Assembly: GCF_001029435.1 (NCBI RefSeq)
Contig: NZ_LDOV01000015.1
Coordinates: 38,645-102,644, forward strand
Length of the DNA: 64,000 nucleotides
Source: Photobacterium aphoticum
Lineage (GTDB): Bacteria > Pseudomonadota > Gammaproteobacteria > Enterobacterales > Vibrionaceae
Direction: 5' to 3'
This document shows, in pieces, positions 36,637 to 46,355 of the stretch; position 1 is the stretch's first letter, and each line of letters opens with the position of its first letter. The position numbers and the translations under genes were made by a program. Below the pieces are notes generated by a model. It worked only from the letters and a program-made list of their open reading frames with translations, was not told the DNA's origin and did not search any database.

Positions 36637-36784
36637 ATACCGTTTAAAAATACAGATATGAATAAGATCGAGTAAGTGTTTCCAAGTGTTAACAGCCGTT
36701 TCAGCTTGTATCCAAGCCATTGATAACAAAATGTAAACATCATTTAATAGGGCTTCTTCTTGCTCTACAAATGGATAACTAACT

Positions 36785-36874
36785 ATGGATATGCTTCCTT
36801 GGTTAATCGTGTCTGGGATCATTGTTTCTGTGATCACCTGCCTAATGACGGCAGTCCTGATCAAAGAGTCTTAA
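36785..36874 (+). CDS. putative 29-aa single-helix membrane peptide
   Basis: ATG-to-TAA frame of 30 codons. MDMLPW is followed by an almost wholly hydrophobic stretch (LIVSGIIVSVITCLMTAVLI) and KES: a single membrane helix with a short charged end. AAATGGATAACTAACT precedes the ATG as a weak ribosome-binding site. It stands alone between the hemY terminator and another terminator ten bases after its stop, so the transcript carries nothing else. I do not recognise a family. Confidence 0.55.
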   Translation: MDMLPWLIVSGIIVSVITCLMTAVLIKES

Positions 36875-36883
36875 TCCCTGTAT

Positions 36884-36912
36884 AAAAAAACCTCCAACTG
36901 GAGGTTTTTTTT
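36884..36912. terminator. terminator after the 29-aa ORF
   Basis: AAAAAACCTCC-AACT-GGAGGTTTTTT with long A and T runs; it can serve the small ORF on + and the Lys-rich gene on -. Confidence 0.88.
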
Positions 36913-36956
36913 ATGGCTGAACACCCTGCTGATGCCACACGCTGCCCTTAACCGAT

Positions 36957-37523
36957 TCAGGTCAATGCCAAGGCTTTTTTCACTTTACGCAGCACCTTCT
37001 CATAATGCTGCACAGCTTTGGCGGCTTTCTTCAGTGACTTCTGTTTTTTCTTCGCCGCTTTCTTCAGTTTCTTAAGCTTCTTGCGTGATGACTTGCTCAA
37101 AGAGGGGGACTCGGCCTCCTGCAACGGTAACGAGTCAGGGGCTTTCAGTGGGGTGATCACGGCTGGGACATCAGACACCGCAGACACGGGCGTCACAGGA
37201 GTTACTGGCGTGGTTGTCAGGGGCGTATCCGCAGGCTGGGCGTCGGTCACCGCTAACGCGGCCTGATGCACGGCCTGGGCAACCGGAGCCAATGACTCAG
37301 CATCATCCGCCACCACAGAAGAGCACGAAGAGGAAGCCGGCAAAGGGACTGCCGAGACCGCTGCCGGGCGTGAGAGCGCACACGGCTTGCACAGATAAGC
37401 TTTCTTGGCGGCTACCCGCGCACAACTGCTGCACATGTAATTTGGCACACTGACAATCTGGCTGATTGTCGCAAACTGATCGGCCAATTCGACCCGCCGA
37501 TATTTACACAATGACTTCGCCAT
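36957..37523 (-). CDS. hypothetical protein with Cys motifs and Lys-rich tail
   Basis: 188 aa in three parts. Residues 1-50 are conserved-looking, with three pairs or singles of Cys (SLCKYRR, YMCSSCARVA, YLCKPCAL), possibly a small zinc site. Residues 50-130 are Ala/Pro/Thr/Val-rich low complexity with a TPVTPVTPV run. The C-terminal ~50 are extremely basic (SRKKLKKLKKAAKKKQKSLK), suggesting nucleic-acid binding. No function is recognised. No frameshift is seen. It follows rsmJ on the same strand after ~90 bases. Confidence 0.7.
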   Translation of the reverse strand: MAKSLCKYRRVELADQFATISQIVSVPNYMCSSCARVAAKKAYLCKPCALSRPAAVSAVPLPASSSCSSVVADDAESLAPVAQAVHQAALAVTDAQPADTPLTTTPVTPVTPVSAVSDVPAVITPLKAPDSLPLQEAESPSLSKSSRKKLKKLKKAAKKKQKSLKKAAKAVQHYEKVLRKVKKALALT

Positions 37524-37614
37524 CGGCCTGTACTCCTGCTTGCCGCCCCGGCGTCATACACCGAGGCGTCGTTTGATCATCTCACAGGATAATATCGCTC
37601 CGCTGCGAGAAGCG

Positions 37615-38385
37615 CTACTTCATCGCGGCGTTCACGTACACATCAAAGCGGTTTTTCTTGGTTTCAATCACCGTCGACGGGGTCTTATCCGCCAAACATT
37701 CCGCGTAATCCGGGCGCTTCACCACCACGCGTTTGGTGGCCAATTGCAGCGCCGGCGCCAACAGGGCATCCGCATCATGATCCGCACCGACCAAGGTCTG
37801 GAACACGCGCATTTCTTTTTTCACCAATGCCGATTTTTTCTTGTGCGGGTACATCGGATCCAAATACACCACATCCGGTGCCACAAAGTCCGGATCCGCC
37901 GCCAGTTGATCCAACGCATCGTGACTCGACGCATGCAACAGGCTCATGCGCTCGCTGATCCAGCTACCGATTTCCGGGTCCGCTTTCGCGCGGGTCAGGC
38001 CATCATCCAGTAGTGCGGCCACAACAGGGTGACGCTCCACCATTTGTACCTTACAGCCTAGTGACGCTAACACAAACGCATCACGCCCCAGACCCGCCGT
38101 CCCGTCCACCACGGTTGGAGAGACGCCGCCTTTTAAGCCAACCGCTTTGGCAATCGCCTGACCCCGGCCGCCACCGAACTTACGGCGGTGTGCCGCTGCG
38201 CCGCTCACCAAATCCACATACACTGCCCCCAGCTTTGGTTCATCACGCTTATGCAGTTCTAATCGCTCGTCGGTCAAAACCAGCGCGAACAGGCTATCAG
38301 GATCATGCTGCAGTCCCCAGCGCGCGGCCAGTTGATCAAGCACAGGTTGGCGTTCAGGGTTGTCACAAATAAGGGCTAGTTGCAC
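37615..38385 (-). CDS. rsmJ: 16S rRNA m2G1516 methyltransferase RsmJ
   Basis: 256 aa. [21 protein letters not shown], the SAM-binding [17 protein letters not shown] and the catalytic [21 protein letters not shown] are RsmJ (YhiQ) signatures. GTG at 38385 is the likely start: GGAG lies about six bases upstream and the N-terminus then matches E. coli MKICLI. The frame continues to a TTG at 38397. Confidence 0.93.
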   Translation of the reverse strand: MQLALICDNPERQPVLDQLAARWGLQHDPDSLFALVLTDERLELHKRDEPKLGAVYVDLVSGAAAHRRKFGGGRGQAIAKAVGLKGGVSPTVVDGTAGLGRDAFVLASLGCKVQMVERHPVVAALLDDGLTRAKADPEIGSWISERMSLLHASSHDALDQLAADPDFVAPDVVYLDPMYPHKKKSALVKKEMRVFQTLVGADHDADALLAPALQLATKRVVVKRPDYAECLADKTPSTVIETKKNRFDVYVNAAMK

Positions 38386-38436
38386 AGGGCTCTCCAATTC
38401 ATACAGGCTCCTGCTGACGCAGAAGATGGTGGCGGA

Positions 38437-41400
38437 TTATACCACCTCTTGCCGCTCGCTCAATTGAGCAACCAGCGCGTCCAGCGGTTGCGGGCGACCA
38501 AACAGGTACCCTTGCGCATAATCGACCCCAATGGTTTCCAAACGCGCCAGGATCGCTTCGTCTTCGACAAATTCGGCCACCGTCTGCTTGCCCATTTTCT
38601 TCGCCAGTTCGTTGATGGCTTTGACCATGGCAAAATCCATCTCATCGTTGGCAATATCACGCACAAACATGCCATCAATTTTAATGATGTCGACCGGCAT
38701 GCGCTTGAGATAACCAAACGAGGACAGGCCCGAACCGAAATCATCCAGCGAAATACGACAACCCAGCTCCCGCAACTGCCCAAACAGGCGAATCGCTTCA
38801 CTCAGGTTGCTGATCGCGGCGGTTTCGGTAATTTCCAGACACAGTTTATGGGTCGGTAATCCCGACTGGCTGATCTGCGCCAGCAGGAACTGGACAAAGT
38901 CTTTGTCCCCCATCGACTGTCCCGACAGGTTAATGGCACACATGTCTAACGCGGCCACGGCCTCCGGATGGGCACGTAACCAGGCCACCACTTCCGTCAC
39001 CACATAACGGTCAATCCGATGGGCTAAATTATAGCGCTCTGCCGCCGGCATAAAGAGCGCCGGGGAGATCATGTCGCCATTCTCATGACGGATACGCACC
39101 AGAATTTCATAATGCTGACGATCCGCCCCGCTGATCAGCGGCGAGATCTGCTGGGCATAAATTTCCAACCGGCGGTCTGCCAGCGCGCGACGAATAAGGC
39201 TCACGCACTCCATCTCAAGTTCCCGGCGACGTAACTCTTCATCATCAGGATGATAGACATGCAAGCGGTTACGGCCTTCATCTTTGGCCGCATAACAGGC
39301 GGTATCGGCCTGGGCATGCACCTGCTGGGCCGAGCCGGCGGTGTCATCAATCATCCGCAAGCCAATCGATGCGCTGAGACTAAAACGGGTGTTCTGCCAG
39401 TAAAACTCGGTCGCTTCCAAGGCCTTCAGCACCTTTTGCCCCAAGGCTTCCGCCTGCGCCAACGTACAATGGAACAAAATCACGGCAAATTCATCACCGC
39501 CTAAACGAGCTAAGGTCGCCTGACGCGGCGTCATGTCCTGCTGCAACAGATCCTGTAACAACAGCGCCACCTGCTTGAGGGCCTCATCACCCGCTTCATG
39601 GCCGGCGGTATCGTTAATGATCTTAAACTGGTCAAGGTCGATATAGCACATCGCATGCTGCGCCCCCTGCTCACGCGAGGTCTGCAATGCCTTGTCCAAC
39701 TGCTGCTCAAAATGGCTGCGATTGTGTAAATCGGTCAAATCATCATGGCAGGCCTGATAAGCCAGACGGGCTTCCAATTCGTACGTGGCGGTAATGTCTT
39801 CCCCCACCACCATGAGCTGGCGGTGCTGGCCCTGACGAATGGCTTCGCGGATCCACACCTGACGGCCATCGGCACAACAGTAACGCAATTGGCGACGCCA
39901 CACGCGCTGACTGGCATCGTCCGTCGCCCCCGACACACACTGCTGCGGCAACATATCTTCATCGGCATAAAAGCTGGTGATCTTATGGCCCAGTAACTCG
40001 CGTTTGCTGTAACCGAGCAGATCGGCGGCAAACTGATTGACCGACTGGATCCGCGCCTGACTGTCGACGGTCATCAACATCACCGGTTGCTGCTCGTACA
40101 GCAAACGGTAGCTGATCTCACGCTCACGCAGGGTCTCTTCCATCTGGTGACGGGAGGTCACATCACGGGCTTCAAACAAAAACTGGGCCCCGCCAACCTC
40201 TGCCGCCGGCAGACGTTTGATCCCCACATCCAGCATGCGCAGGCCGTCATCATGACTCTGGATTTCCAACGCTAACCGCATCGGTTGATCAGATGTCACC
40301 GACGCAAAGGCCTGACTCAATGCCACCACCGCGTGGGTGTTCCAGCAATACCAGCGCCACAGCGGCCGGTCGTATTTCAACACCGACTGACCCACTAATT
40401 CTTGCAACGCCAGATTACCTGATACCAACTGGCCATCCGCATCCAAAATACCGATGAACTGGAAGCTTTGATCAAAGACCCCTTCAAACAGGGCATGACT
40501 TTGTTGCAGTTGCTGCTCCCCTTTGCGCAGGCGACGGATCACCAGCATGAGCATCACAATGACGCCGCCCATGATGCCGGAGGCCAGTCCCAGCACTTTC
40601 AGCTCGCGCTGATAACGTTGGAACCACGGCAACAACGGGGAAATTTGCGTGGCAGGGCGTTCAAGGTGAGAGATATCTAACTGCCAGCGGGTCAGCATCG
40701 GCGTGCTGAACATCGCCTTGCCGGTGGAATGGATATAACTCGGGAAACGGGTGATCTCGCCGTTGAGCAAACGTGTCAGCACTTGGCCGGCAGTAAACCC
40801 CTTGTCATAGCCACTGGTCATCACGCCGCCGACCGCGCCGTCTTCCAACATGTAATTGAACGAGGCATACACCGGCGCATTGGCCTTCGACGTCAGCTTG
40901 GCCAGGAACTCGCCACTTTCGAGAAACGCACCGTCACTGTCGTGATAGTAGGAGATAAAAATGATGGCACTGTTTGCCGGCACCTCGGCCATTTGCGCAA
41001 AGATATCGGCAAAGCGCCCCTGGTCAATGCGGATCACTTCAACCGATGGCGGCTGACTGGCCAAATGCTCCGCCACCCCCGTCCACAGCGCCTGGCCGGT
41101 GGTAGTGTGATCGGCAATGATATAAATGCGTTCTAACGCCGGCTGCAGCGACTGCGCCAACGCAATATTGTCGGACGGATCGGTTTGCTCAAGCAGACCA
41201 ATCACGTTGTTCAGACGGGCATGTTGTGACGGATGGTAGTCATTCACCCCGACAAAGATCACCGGCGTGTCTTCAAGGGTATCCGCCAGCTCATTGAGCA
41301 ACCACAGGGCATGGTTATCGACCGCGACAATACTCTTAAAACACTCCGTCTTGAGCTTGGCACGGTAGATTTCTGTCAATGCCTGCAAATAGGTCAGTGA

Positions 41401-41610
41401 CTGGTAACGCTTGGTGTCCATGTAGTTCACATGGAGATCGATCTCAGCTTGACCGATGCCCTGCACCAACCCGGTTTGCAGGGAATCGGCCCAGTGCATA
41501 CCACGGTGATAGGAATGCAGAACCAAGGCGTCATGGCACTCACTGGCGGCCTCGGCCTGTGGCGCAGCACTGAGCCACCCTGCCACCAAAAGAGAAAGAA
41601 AAAACCGCAC
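38437..41610 (-). CDS. periplasmic-sensor PAS-GGDEF-EAL cyclic-di-GMP protein
   Basis: About 1057 aa. Order: signal sequence, periplasmic ABC-transporter-substrate-binding-like domain (about 25-320; HSYHRGMHWADSLQTGL), a membrane helix (~340-362), two PAS domains, GGDEF and EAL. The GGDEF motif is exact (ARLGGDEFAVI), but the upstream RxxD inhibitory site reads RQAT, so product inhibition is probably absent. The EAL signature is EIL (HYEILVRI), while NLSGQS, EITETA, SLDDFGSG, KIDGMFV, EFVED and AQGYLFG keep the catalytic acids. It may therefore both make and degrade c-di-GMP. The start is uncertain: GTG at 41610 puts the signal peptide first and has AAGG upstream; GTG at 41658 is the longest option. 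Confidence 0.88.
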   Translation of the reverse strand: MRFFLSLLVAGWLSAAPQAEAASECHDALVLHSYHRGMHWADSLQTGLVQGIGQAEIDLHVNYMDTKRYQSLTYLQALTEIYRAKLKTECFKSIVAVDNHALWLLNELADTLEDTPVIFVGVNDYHPSQHARLNNVIGLLEQTDPSDNIALAQSLQPALERIYIIADHTTTGQALWTGVAEHLASQPPSVEVIRIDQGRFADIFAQMAEVPANSAIIFISYYHDSDGAFLESGEFLAKLTSKANAPVYASFNYMLEDGAVGGVMTSGYDKGFTAGQVLTRLLNGEITRFPSYIHSTGKAMFSTPMLTRWQLDISHLERPATQISPLLPWFQRYQRELKVLGLASGIMGGVIVMLMLVIRRLRKGEQQLQQSHALFEGVFDQSFQFIGILDADGQLVSGNLALQELVGQSVLKYDRPLWRWYCWNTHAVVALSQAFASVTSDQPMRLALEIQSHDDGLRMLDVGIKRLPAAEVGGAQFLFEARDVTSRHQMEETLREREISYRLLYEQQPVMLMTVDSQARIQSVNQFAADLLGYSKRELLGHKITSFYADEDMLPQQCVSGATDDASQRVWRRQLRYCCADGRQVWIREAIRQGQHRQLMVVGEDITATYELEARLAYQACHDDLTDLHNRSHFEQQLDKALQTSREQGAQHAMCYIDLDQFKIINDTAGHEAGDEALKQVALLLQDLLQQDMTPRQATLARLGGDEFAVILFHCTLAQAEALGQKVLKALEATEFYWQNTRFSLSASIGLRMIDDTAGSAQQVHAQADTACYAAKDEGRNRLHVYHPDDEELRRRELEMECVSLIRRALADRRLEIYAQQISPLISGADRQHYEILVRIRHENGDMISPALFMPAAERYNLAHRIDRYVVTEVVAWLRAHPEAVAALDMCAINLSGQSMGDKDFVQFLLAQISQSGLPTHKLCLEITETAAISNLSEAIRLFGQLRELGCRISLDDFGSGLSSFGYLKRMPVDIIKIDGMFVRDIANDEMDFAMVKAINELAKKMGKQTVAEFVEDEAILARLETIGVDYAQGYLFGRPQPLDALVAQLSERQEVV

Positions 41611-41782
41611 GCCGCCACCTTGATCCTGTCTGAAATACACCACTCCGGTTGATGACACCGCTGATTTCCTCCGCCAGTGCGATCACTGGAGCAGCGAAGC
41701 CCATGATTTTGTTTTAATATAACCGGGAGCGACGCAGTATAAGCCACTATAAAATCAACATAAACAAAGGATTGCATCAACT

Positions 41783-42244
41783 GTGAACACACCAATCCGA
41801 ATCGACGATTTAGATCGCGAGATCCTCAACACCCTGATGAACGATGCGCGTACCCCGTACGCCGAAATGGCCAAGCGCTTCAATGTCAGTCCGGCCACGG
41901 TCCATGTCCGGGTGGAAAAAATGCGTGCCGCCAATATCATCACCGGCACTGAAGTGGTGGTGAACCCGAAACTGCTCGGCTACGACGTGTGCTGCTTTAT
42001 CGGTATTAACCTCAATGCCGCGCGTGACTACCATTCGGCACTGGCCAAACTCAATGCGCTGGATGAAGTGGTGGAGGCCTACTACACCACCGGGGCATAC
42101 AACATCTTCGTCAAACTGATGTGTAAATCGATTGAAGAGCTGCAATATGTGCTGATCGACAAGCTGCAGGCAATTGATGAAGTGCAATCCACCGAGACCC
42201 TGATCTCGCTGCAAAACCCGATCAACCGCAATGTCAAACCCTAA
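41783..42244 (+). CDS. asnC: AsnC, Lrp-family transcriptional regulator
   Basis: 153 aa. N-terminal winged helix (LDREILNTLMNDARTPYAEMAKRFNVSPATVHVRVEKM) and C-terminal RAM domain (GYDVCCFIGINL, DEVVEAYYTTGAYNIFVKL). Closest to E. coli AsnC, the asparagine-responsive activator of asnA, but asnA is not next to it here. The start is GTG at 41783 with AAAGGA 11 bases upstream. Confidence 0.93.
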   Translation: MNTPIRIDDLDREILNTLMNDARTPYAEMAKRFNVSPATVHVRVEKMRAANIITGTEVVVNPKLLGYDVCCFIGINLNAARDYHSALAKLNALDEVVEAYYTTGAYNIFVKLMCKSIEELQYVLIDKLQAIDEVQSTETLISLQNPINRNVKP

Positions 42245-42279
42245 CAATGTCAGCCAGCGCAACACATCCAGCAGACACA

Positions 42280-42316
42280 AAAAAGCCGATGTCACCAAGT
42301 AACATCGGCTTTTTGA
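42280..42316. terminator. bidirectional terminator between asnC and hemB
   Basis: AAAAAGCCGATGT and ACATCGGCTTTTT with a 9-base loop between convergent genes. Confidence 0.88.
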
Positions 42317-42337
42317 TGAACGGTCATACCCGCAGAA

Positions 42338-43399
<1,062 letters not shown>

Positions 43400-43413
43400 T
43401 CATACCACTCCCG

Positions 43414-44208
43414 TTACAGCGCAGGCGATCCGATTTGAAAAAAAGCCTGCGTGGTGGTGTAAGACGCACGGACCACCGCTTCTGCGGTTTGGCCCCGGCA
43501 CAGCGCGATCTCGCTGGCAATGTGTGGCAGGTACTGCGGCTCGTTACGGCTCAATTTTGGCTTCGGACGCAGATTACGCGGCAACAGGTACGGGCAATCG
43601 GTCTCAATCATTAAACGGTCATCCGGAATAAGCCCGACAATCTCACGCAAATCCAGCCCCCGGCGCTCGTCACACACCCAACCGGTAATACCGATATGCA
43701 GATCCAGCGCCAGACAATCACGCAGCTCCGCTTCACTGCCGGTAAAACAGTGCAGCACTGCCGCCGGCAACTTATCACGCCACGGCGCGAGGATCGCCAT
43801 GAAACGTTCGTGGGCATCGCGGCAATGCATAAACACCGGCAGGTTTAACTCGGCGGCTAACGCCAGTTGCGCCTCAAACACCGCTTCTTGCTGCGGACGA
43901 GGCGAGAAATCACGGTTGAAGTCGAGCCCACACTCCCCGATCGCCACCACCTCCGGGTGGGCCGCCAACGCGCGAATGGCTGGCAGGGTCAAATCGTCCA
44001 CCGATTTGGCATCATGCGGGTGCACGCCGGCCGTGCTATAGCAATAACCCGGCCATTGCTGGGCCATCGCGAAGGCTTGTTGGCTTTCTTCAATGCTGGT
44101 GCCGGTCAGGATCATGCCGTGTACCCCGGCAGTTTGCGCCCGTTCAATCACCGCCTCGCGGTCACGGTCAAAACGGTTGTTGGTGAGGTTAACCCCGATA
44201 TCAATCAT
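43414..44208 (-). CDS. tatD: TatD, metal-dependent 3'-5' DNase
   Basis: 264 aa TIM-barrel hydrolase. [58 protein letters not shown] and [11 protein letters not shown] mark true TatD rather than its paralogue YcfH. TatD degrades DNA from the 3' end. It stands upstream of hemB as in Vibrio, but tatABC are not on its other side: a peptide transporter operon is. Confidence 0.95.
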   Translation of the reverse strand: MIDIGVNLTNNRFDRDREAVIERAQTAGVHGMILTGTSIEESQQAFAMAQQWPGYCYSTAGVHPHDAKSVDDLTLPAIRALAAHPEVVAIGECGLDFNRDFSPRPQQEAVFEAQLALAAELNLPVFMHCRDAHERFMAILAPWRDKLPAAVLHCFTGSEAELRDCLALDLHIGITGWVCDERRGLDLREIVGLIPDDRLMIETDCPYLLPRNLRPKPKLSRNEPQYLPHIASEIALCRGQTAEAVVRASYTTTQAFFQIGSPAL

Positions 44209-44276
44209 AGTGTGGCCTTATGGTCAGTCCATTCGTCTGACGCACACAGTAATCAACGTCGGGGCATTTGGCTAGC

Positions 44277-44308
44277 CCTGCCACGCCGCATAACACGGGC
44301 GTGGCAGG
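44277..44308. repeat. 11-bp inverted repeat between peptide ABC operon and tatD
   Basis: CCTGCCACGCC and GGCGTGGCAGG pair perfectly around a 10-base loop. It has no T-run, so it is at best a weak terminator for the transporter operon. Confidence 0.5.
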
Positions 44309-44361
44309 TTATTGAGAAAAGTGAAGCTAGGTTGAGGAAAAGAGACGAAAGCCGTGCGATG

Positions 44362-45300
44362 TTAGCCTTTGTAGATCTTCGGGTTAAACACATCGCGCAG
44401 CCAGTCACCCAGCAGGTTGATCACCAGCACCAAGGCCACCAGCACCAAGCCCGGGAACGCGGTGATCCACCAAGAGCCGGAAAAGATGTAGTTAAAGCCG
44501 ATGCTGATCAGTGAGCCGAGCGACGGCTGATCCACTGGCAGTCCCAAGCCAAGGAACGACAACGCCGCTTCCGACATAATGGCGTTGGCCACCTGCACGG
44601 TCGAAATCACCAAAATCGGCGACAAACAGTTCGGCAGAATATGACGGAACATGATGCGCGGCGCTTTAAAGCCCATCACCCGTGCCGCTTCCACGTACTC
44701 TTTTTTCTTCTCGGCCAGTACCGAGGCACGCACGGTACGGGCATACTGCGGCCACTCCGCCACCCCGATGATCACCACCAGCATCACCACCGCATACTGG
44801 GCAAACATTTCAGCCCCCAGCGCGGTACGGAAAATGGCGGAGACAATAATCGCCACCATCATGGTCGAGAACGACAACTGTACATCGGCAAAGCGCATCA
44901 GGAAGCTGTCGATACGGCCACCAAAATAGCCCGCACTCAGACCAATCACCACGCCCAAAAACAGCTGCAAGCTGACCGCCAGCAAACCGATGGTCAGCGA
45001 CAGGCGCGAGCCATACAAAATGGTCGAGAAGATATCGCGCCCCTGATCGTCGGTACCGAGCAAGAAGCGGCTGTCACCGTCTTCCATCCACGACGGCGGC
45101 AGCTCTGCATCCATGATATCAATGGTCGATAAGTCATACGGGTTGGTCGGTGCCAGTGCCGGGGCAAACACCGCGCTGAGCACAAACACCATAAACACCG
45201 CAAAGCTGGTCATCGCCACTTTGTCTTTCAAAAAGTAATAGAGAAAATCCGATTGTTTGAAACGCGCCCAACGGCTCGGGGCTGTCATTGTGTTGTCCAT
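44362..45300 (-). CDS. peptide ABC transporter permease, DppC/OppC type
   Basis: 312-aa inner-membrane permease with about six helices. An N-terminal OppC-N segment (RWARFKQSDFLYYFLKDK) precedes the permease domain, and the EAA loop YVEAARVMGFKAPRIMFRHILPNCLSP contacts the ATPase. It follows the DppB-type gene by three bases and is the last gene of the operon. Confidence 0.93.
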   Translation of the reverse strand: MDNTMTAPSRWARFKQSDFLYYFLKDKVAMTSFAVFMVFVLSAVFAPALAPTNPYDLSTIDIMDAELPPSWMEDGDSRFLLGTDDQGRDIFSTILYGSRLSLTIGLLAVSLQLFLGVVIGLSAGYFGGRIDSFLMRFADVQLSFSTMMVAIIVSAIFRTALGAEMFAQYAVVMLVVIIGVAEWPQYARTVRASVLAEKKKEYVEAARVMGFKAPRIMFRHILPNCLSPILVISTVQVANAIMSEAALSFLGLGLPVDQPSLGSLISIGFNYIFSGSWWITAFPGLVLVALVLVINLLGDWLRDVFNPKIYKG

Positions 45301-45303
45301 GCC

Positions 45304-46281
45304 TTACTCTCCCTTGCCCGTCAGGTTCACCGTCGGGTTCACCAAGCCATACAGCAGATCCACCACCGTATTGGTGACCACAAACACCAGTCCGACAAAA
45401 ATCACGTACGCCGTGATCAGTGGTGTGTCGACGCGGTTAATCGCTTCCAGGAACAAAAAACCGGTGCCCGGCCACTGGAAGACGGTTTCGGTCAAAATGG
45501 TGTAGGCCACCATGGTGCCGATCTGCACCCCACCCACAGTCAGTACCGGCAACAGGGTATTTTTCAGCGCATGCTGGTAATAGATTTTGTTCATCGCCAG
45601 CCCTTTGGCTTTGGCGAACTTGATGTACTCCGAGCTCAGCACTTCGAGCATTTCCGCCCGCACTAAGCGAATGAACAACGGCAGCATGATCGACGCCAGC
45701 GCAATGCACGGCAGCACTAAGTGGCGCAACCCGTCGACGGTGAAATACCCCGACTCCCAGCCCAGCACGTTGGCGGTTTCTCCTCGCCCGTAGGACGGCA
45801 GCCAACCCAACTCGATGGAGAACACATACATCAGCATAATGGCGGTCAGAAACACCGGAATGGAAATACCGATGCTGCTCAGTGCCATCACGGTTTTGGT
45901 AAAGAAACTGTGCGGGTGAATGGCGGAATAGACCCCGAGCGGGATCGACACCAGCACAATGATCAGACTGGCGCCAAACACCAGCTCTAAGGTTGCCACC
46001 AGCTTATCGAGGATCACCTCGGTGGCCGGTCGCTTGAAGAAATACGAGGTACCCAAATCCCCTTGCAGCGCATTGGCCACAAAGCGTTGGTATTTTGTGA
46101 TGAACGGATCATTTAAGCCCAACTCATCGCGAAGTGCCTGACGTTCAGCTTCTGATACCGACTGCCCCACCAGCTCGCGCAGTGGATCACCCAGGTTATC
46201 CTGAATGGCAAACGCCACCAGACTGATCACAAACATCACTATCAGTGCCTGAAACAGGCGCTTGACCAGAAACGTAAACAT
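45304..46281 (-). CDS. peptide ABC transporter permease, DppB/OppB type
   Basis: 325-aa membrane permease. LVGQSVSEAERQALRDELGLNDPF is the typical periplasmic loop of the OppB/DppB group, and YIKFAKAKGLAMNKIYYQHALKNTLLP is the EAA loop. It forms the channel with the DppC-type protein. Confidence 0.93.
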   Translation of the reverse strand: MFTFLVKRLFQALIVMFVISLVAFAIQDNLGDPLRELVGQSVSEAERQALRDELGLNDPFITKYQRFVANALQGDLGTSYFFKRPATEVILDKLVATLELVFGASLIIVLVSIPLGVYSAIHPHSFFTKTVMALSSIGISIPVFLTAIMLMYVFSIELGWLPSYGRGETANVLGWESGYFTVDGLRHLVLPCIALASIMLPLFIRLVRAEMLEVLSSEYIKFAKAKGLAMNKIYYQHALKNTLLPVLTVGGVQIGTMVAYTILTETVFQWPGTGFLFLEAINRVDTPLITAYVIFVGLVFVVTNTVVDLLYGLVNPTVNLTGKGE

Positions 46282-46308
46282 TCCCTGCCCCTTTTATGCA
46301 TCCTTAGC

Positions 46309-46344
46309 GTGGGCCAGACGGCTGACTCTCACCGTCTGGCCCAC
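46309..46344 (-). other. intra-operon hairpin between binding protein and permease genes
   Basis: GTGGGCCAGACGG and CCGTCTGGCCCAC form a perfect 13-bp stem around 10 bases with no T-run. Such hairpins commonly protect the upstream mRNA end and let the binding protein exceed the permeases. Confidence 0.6.
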
Positions 46345-46355
46345 CGTTTTTGCCT

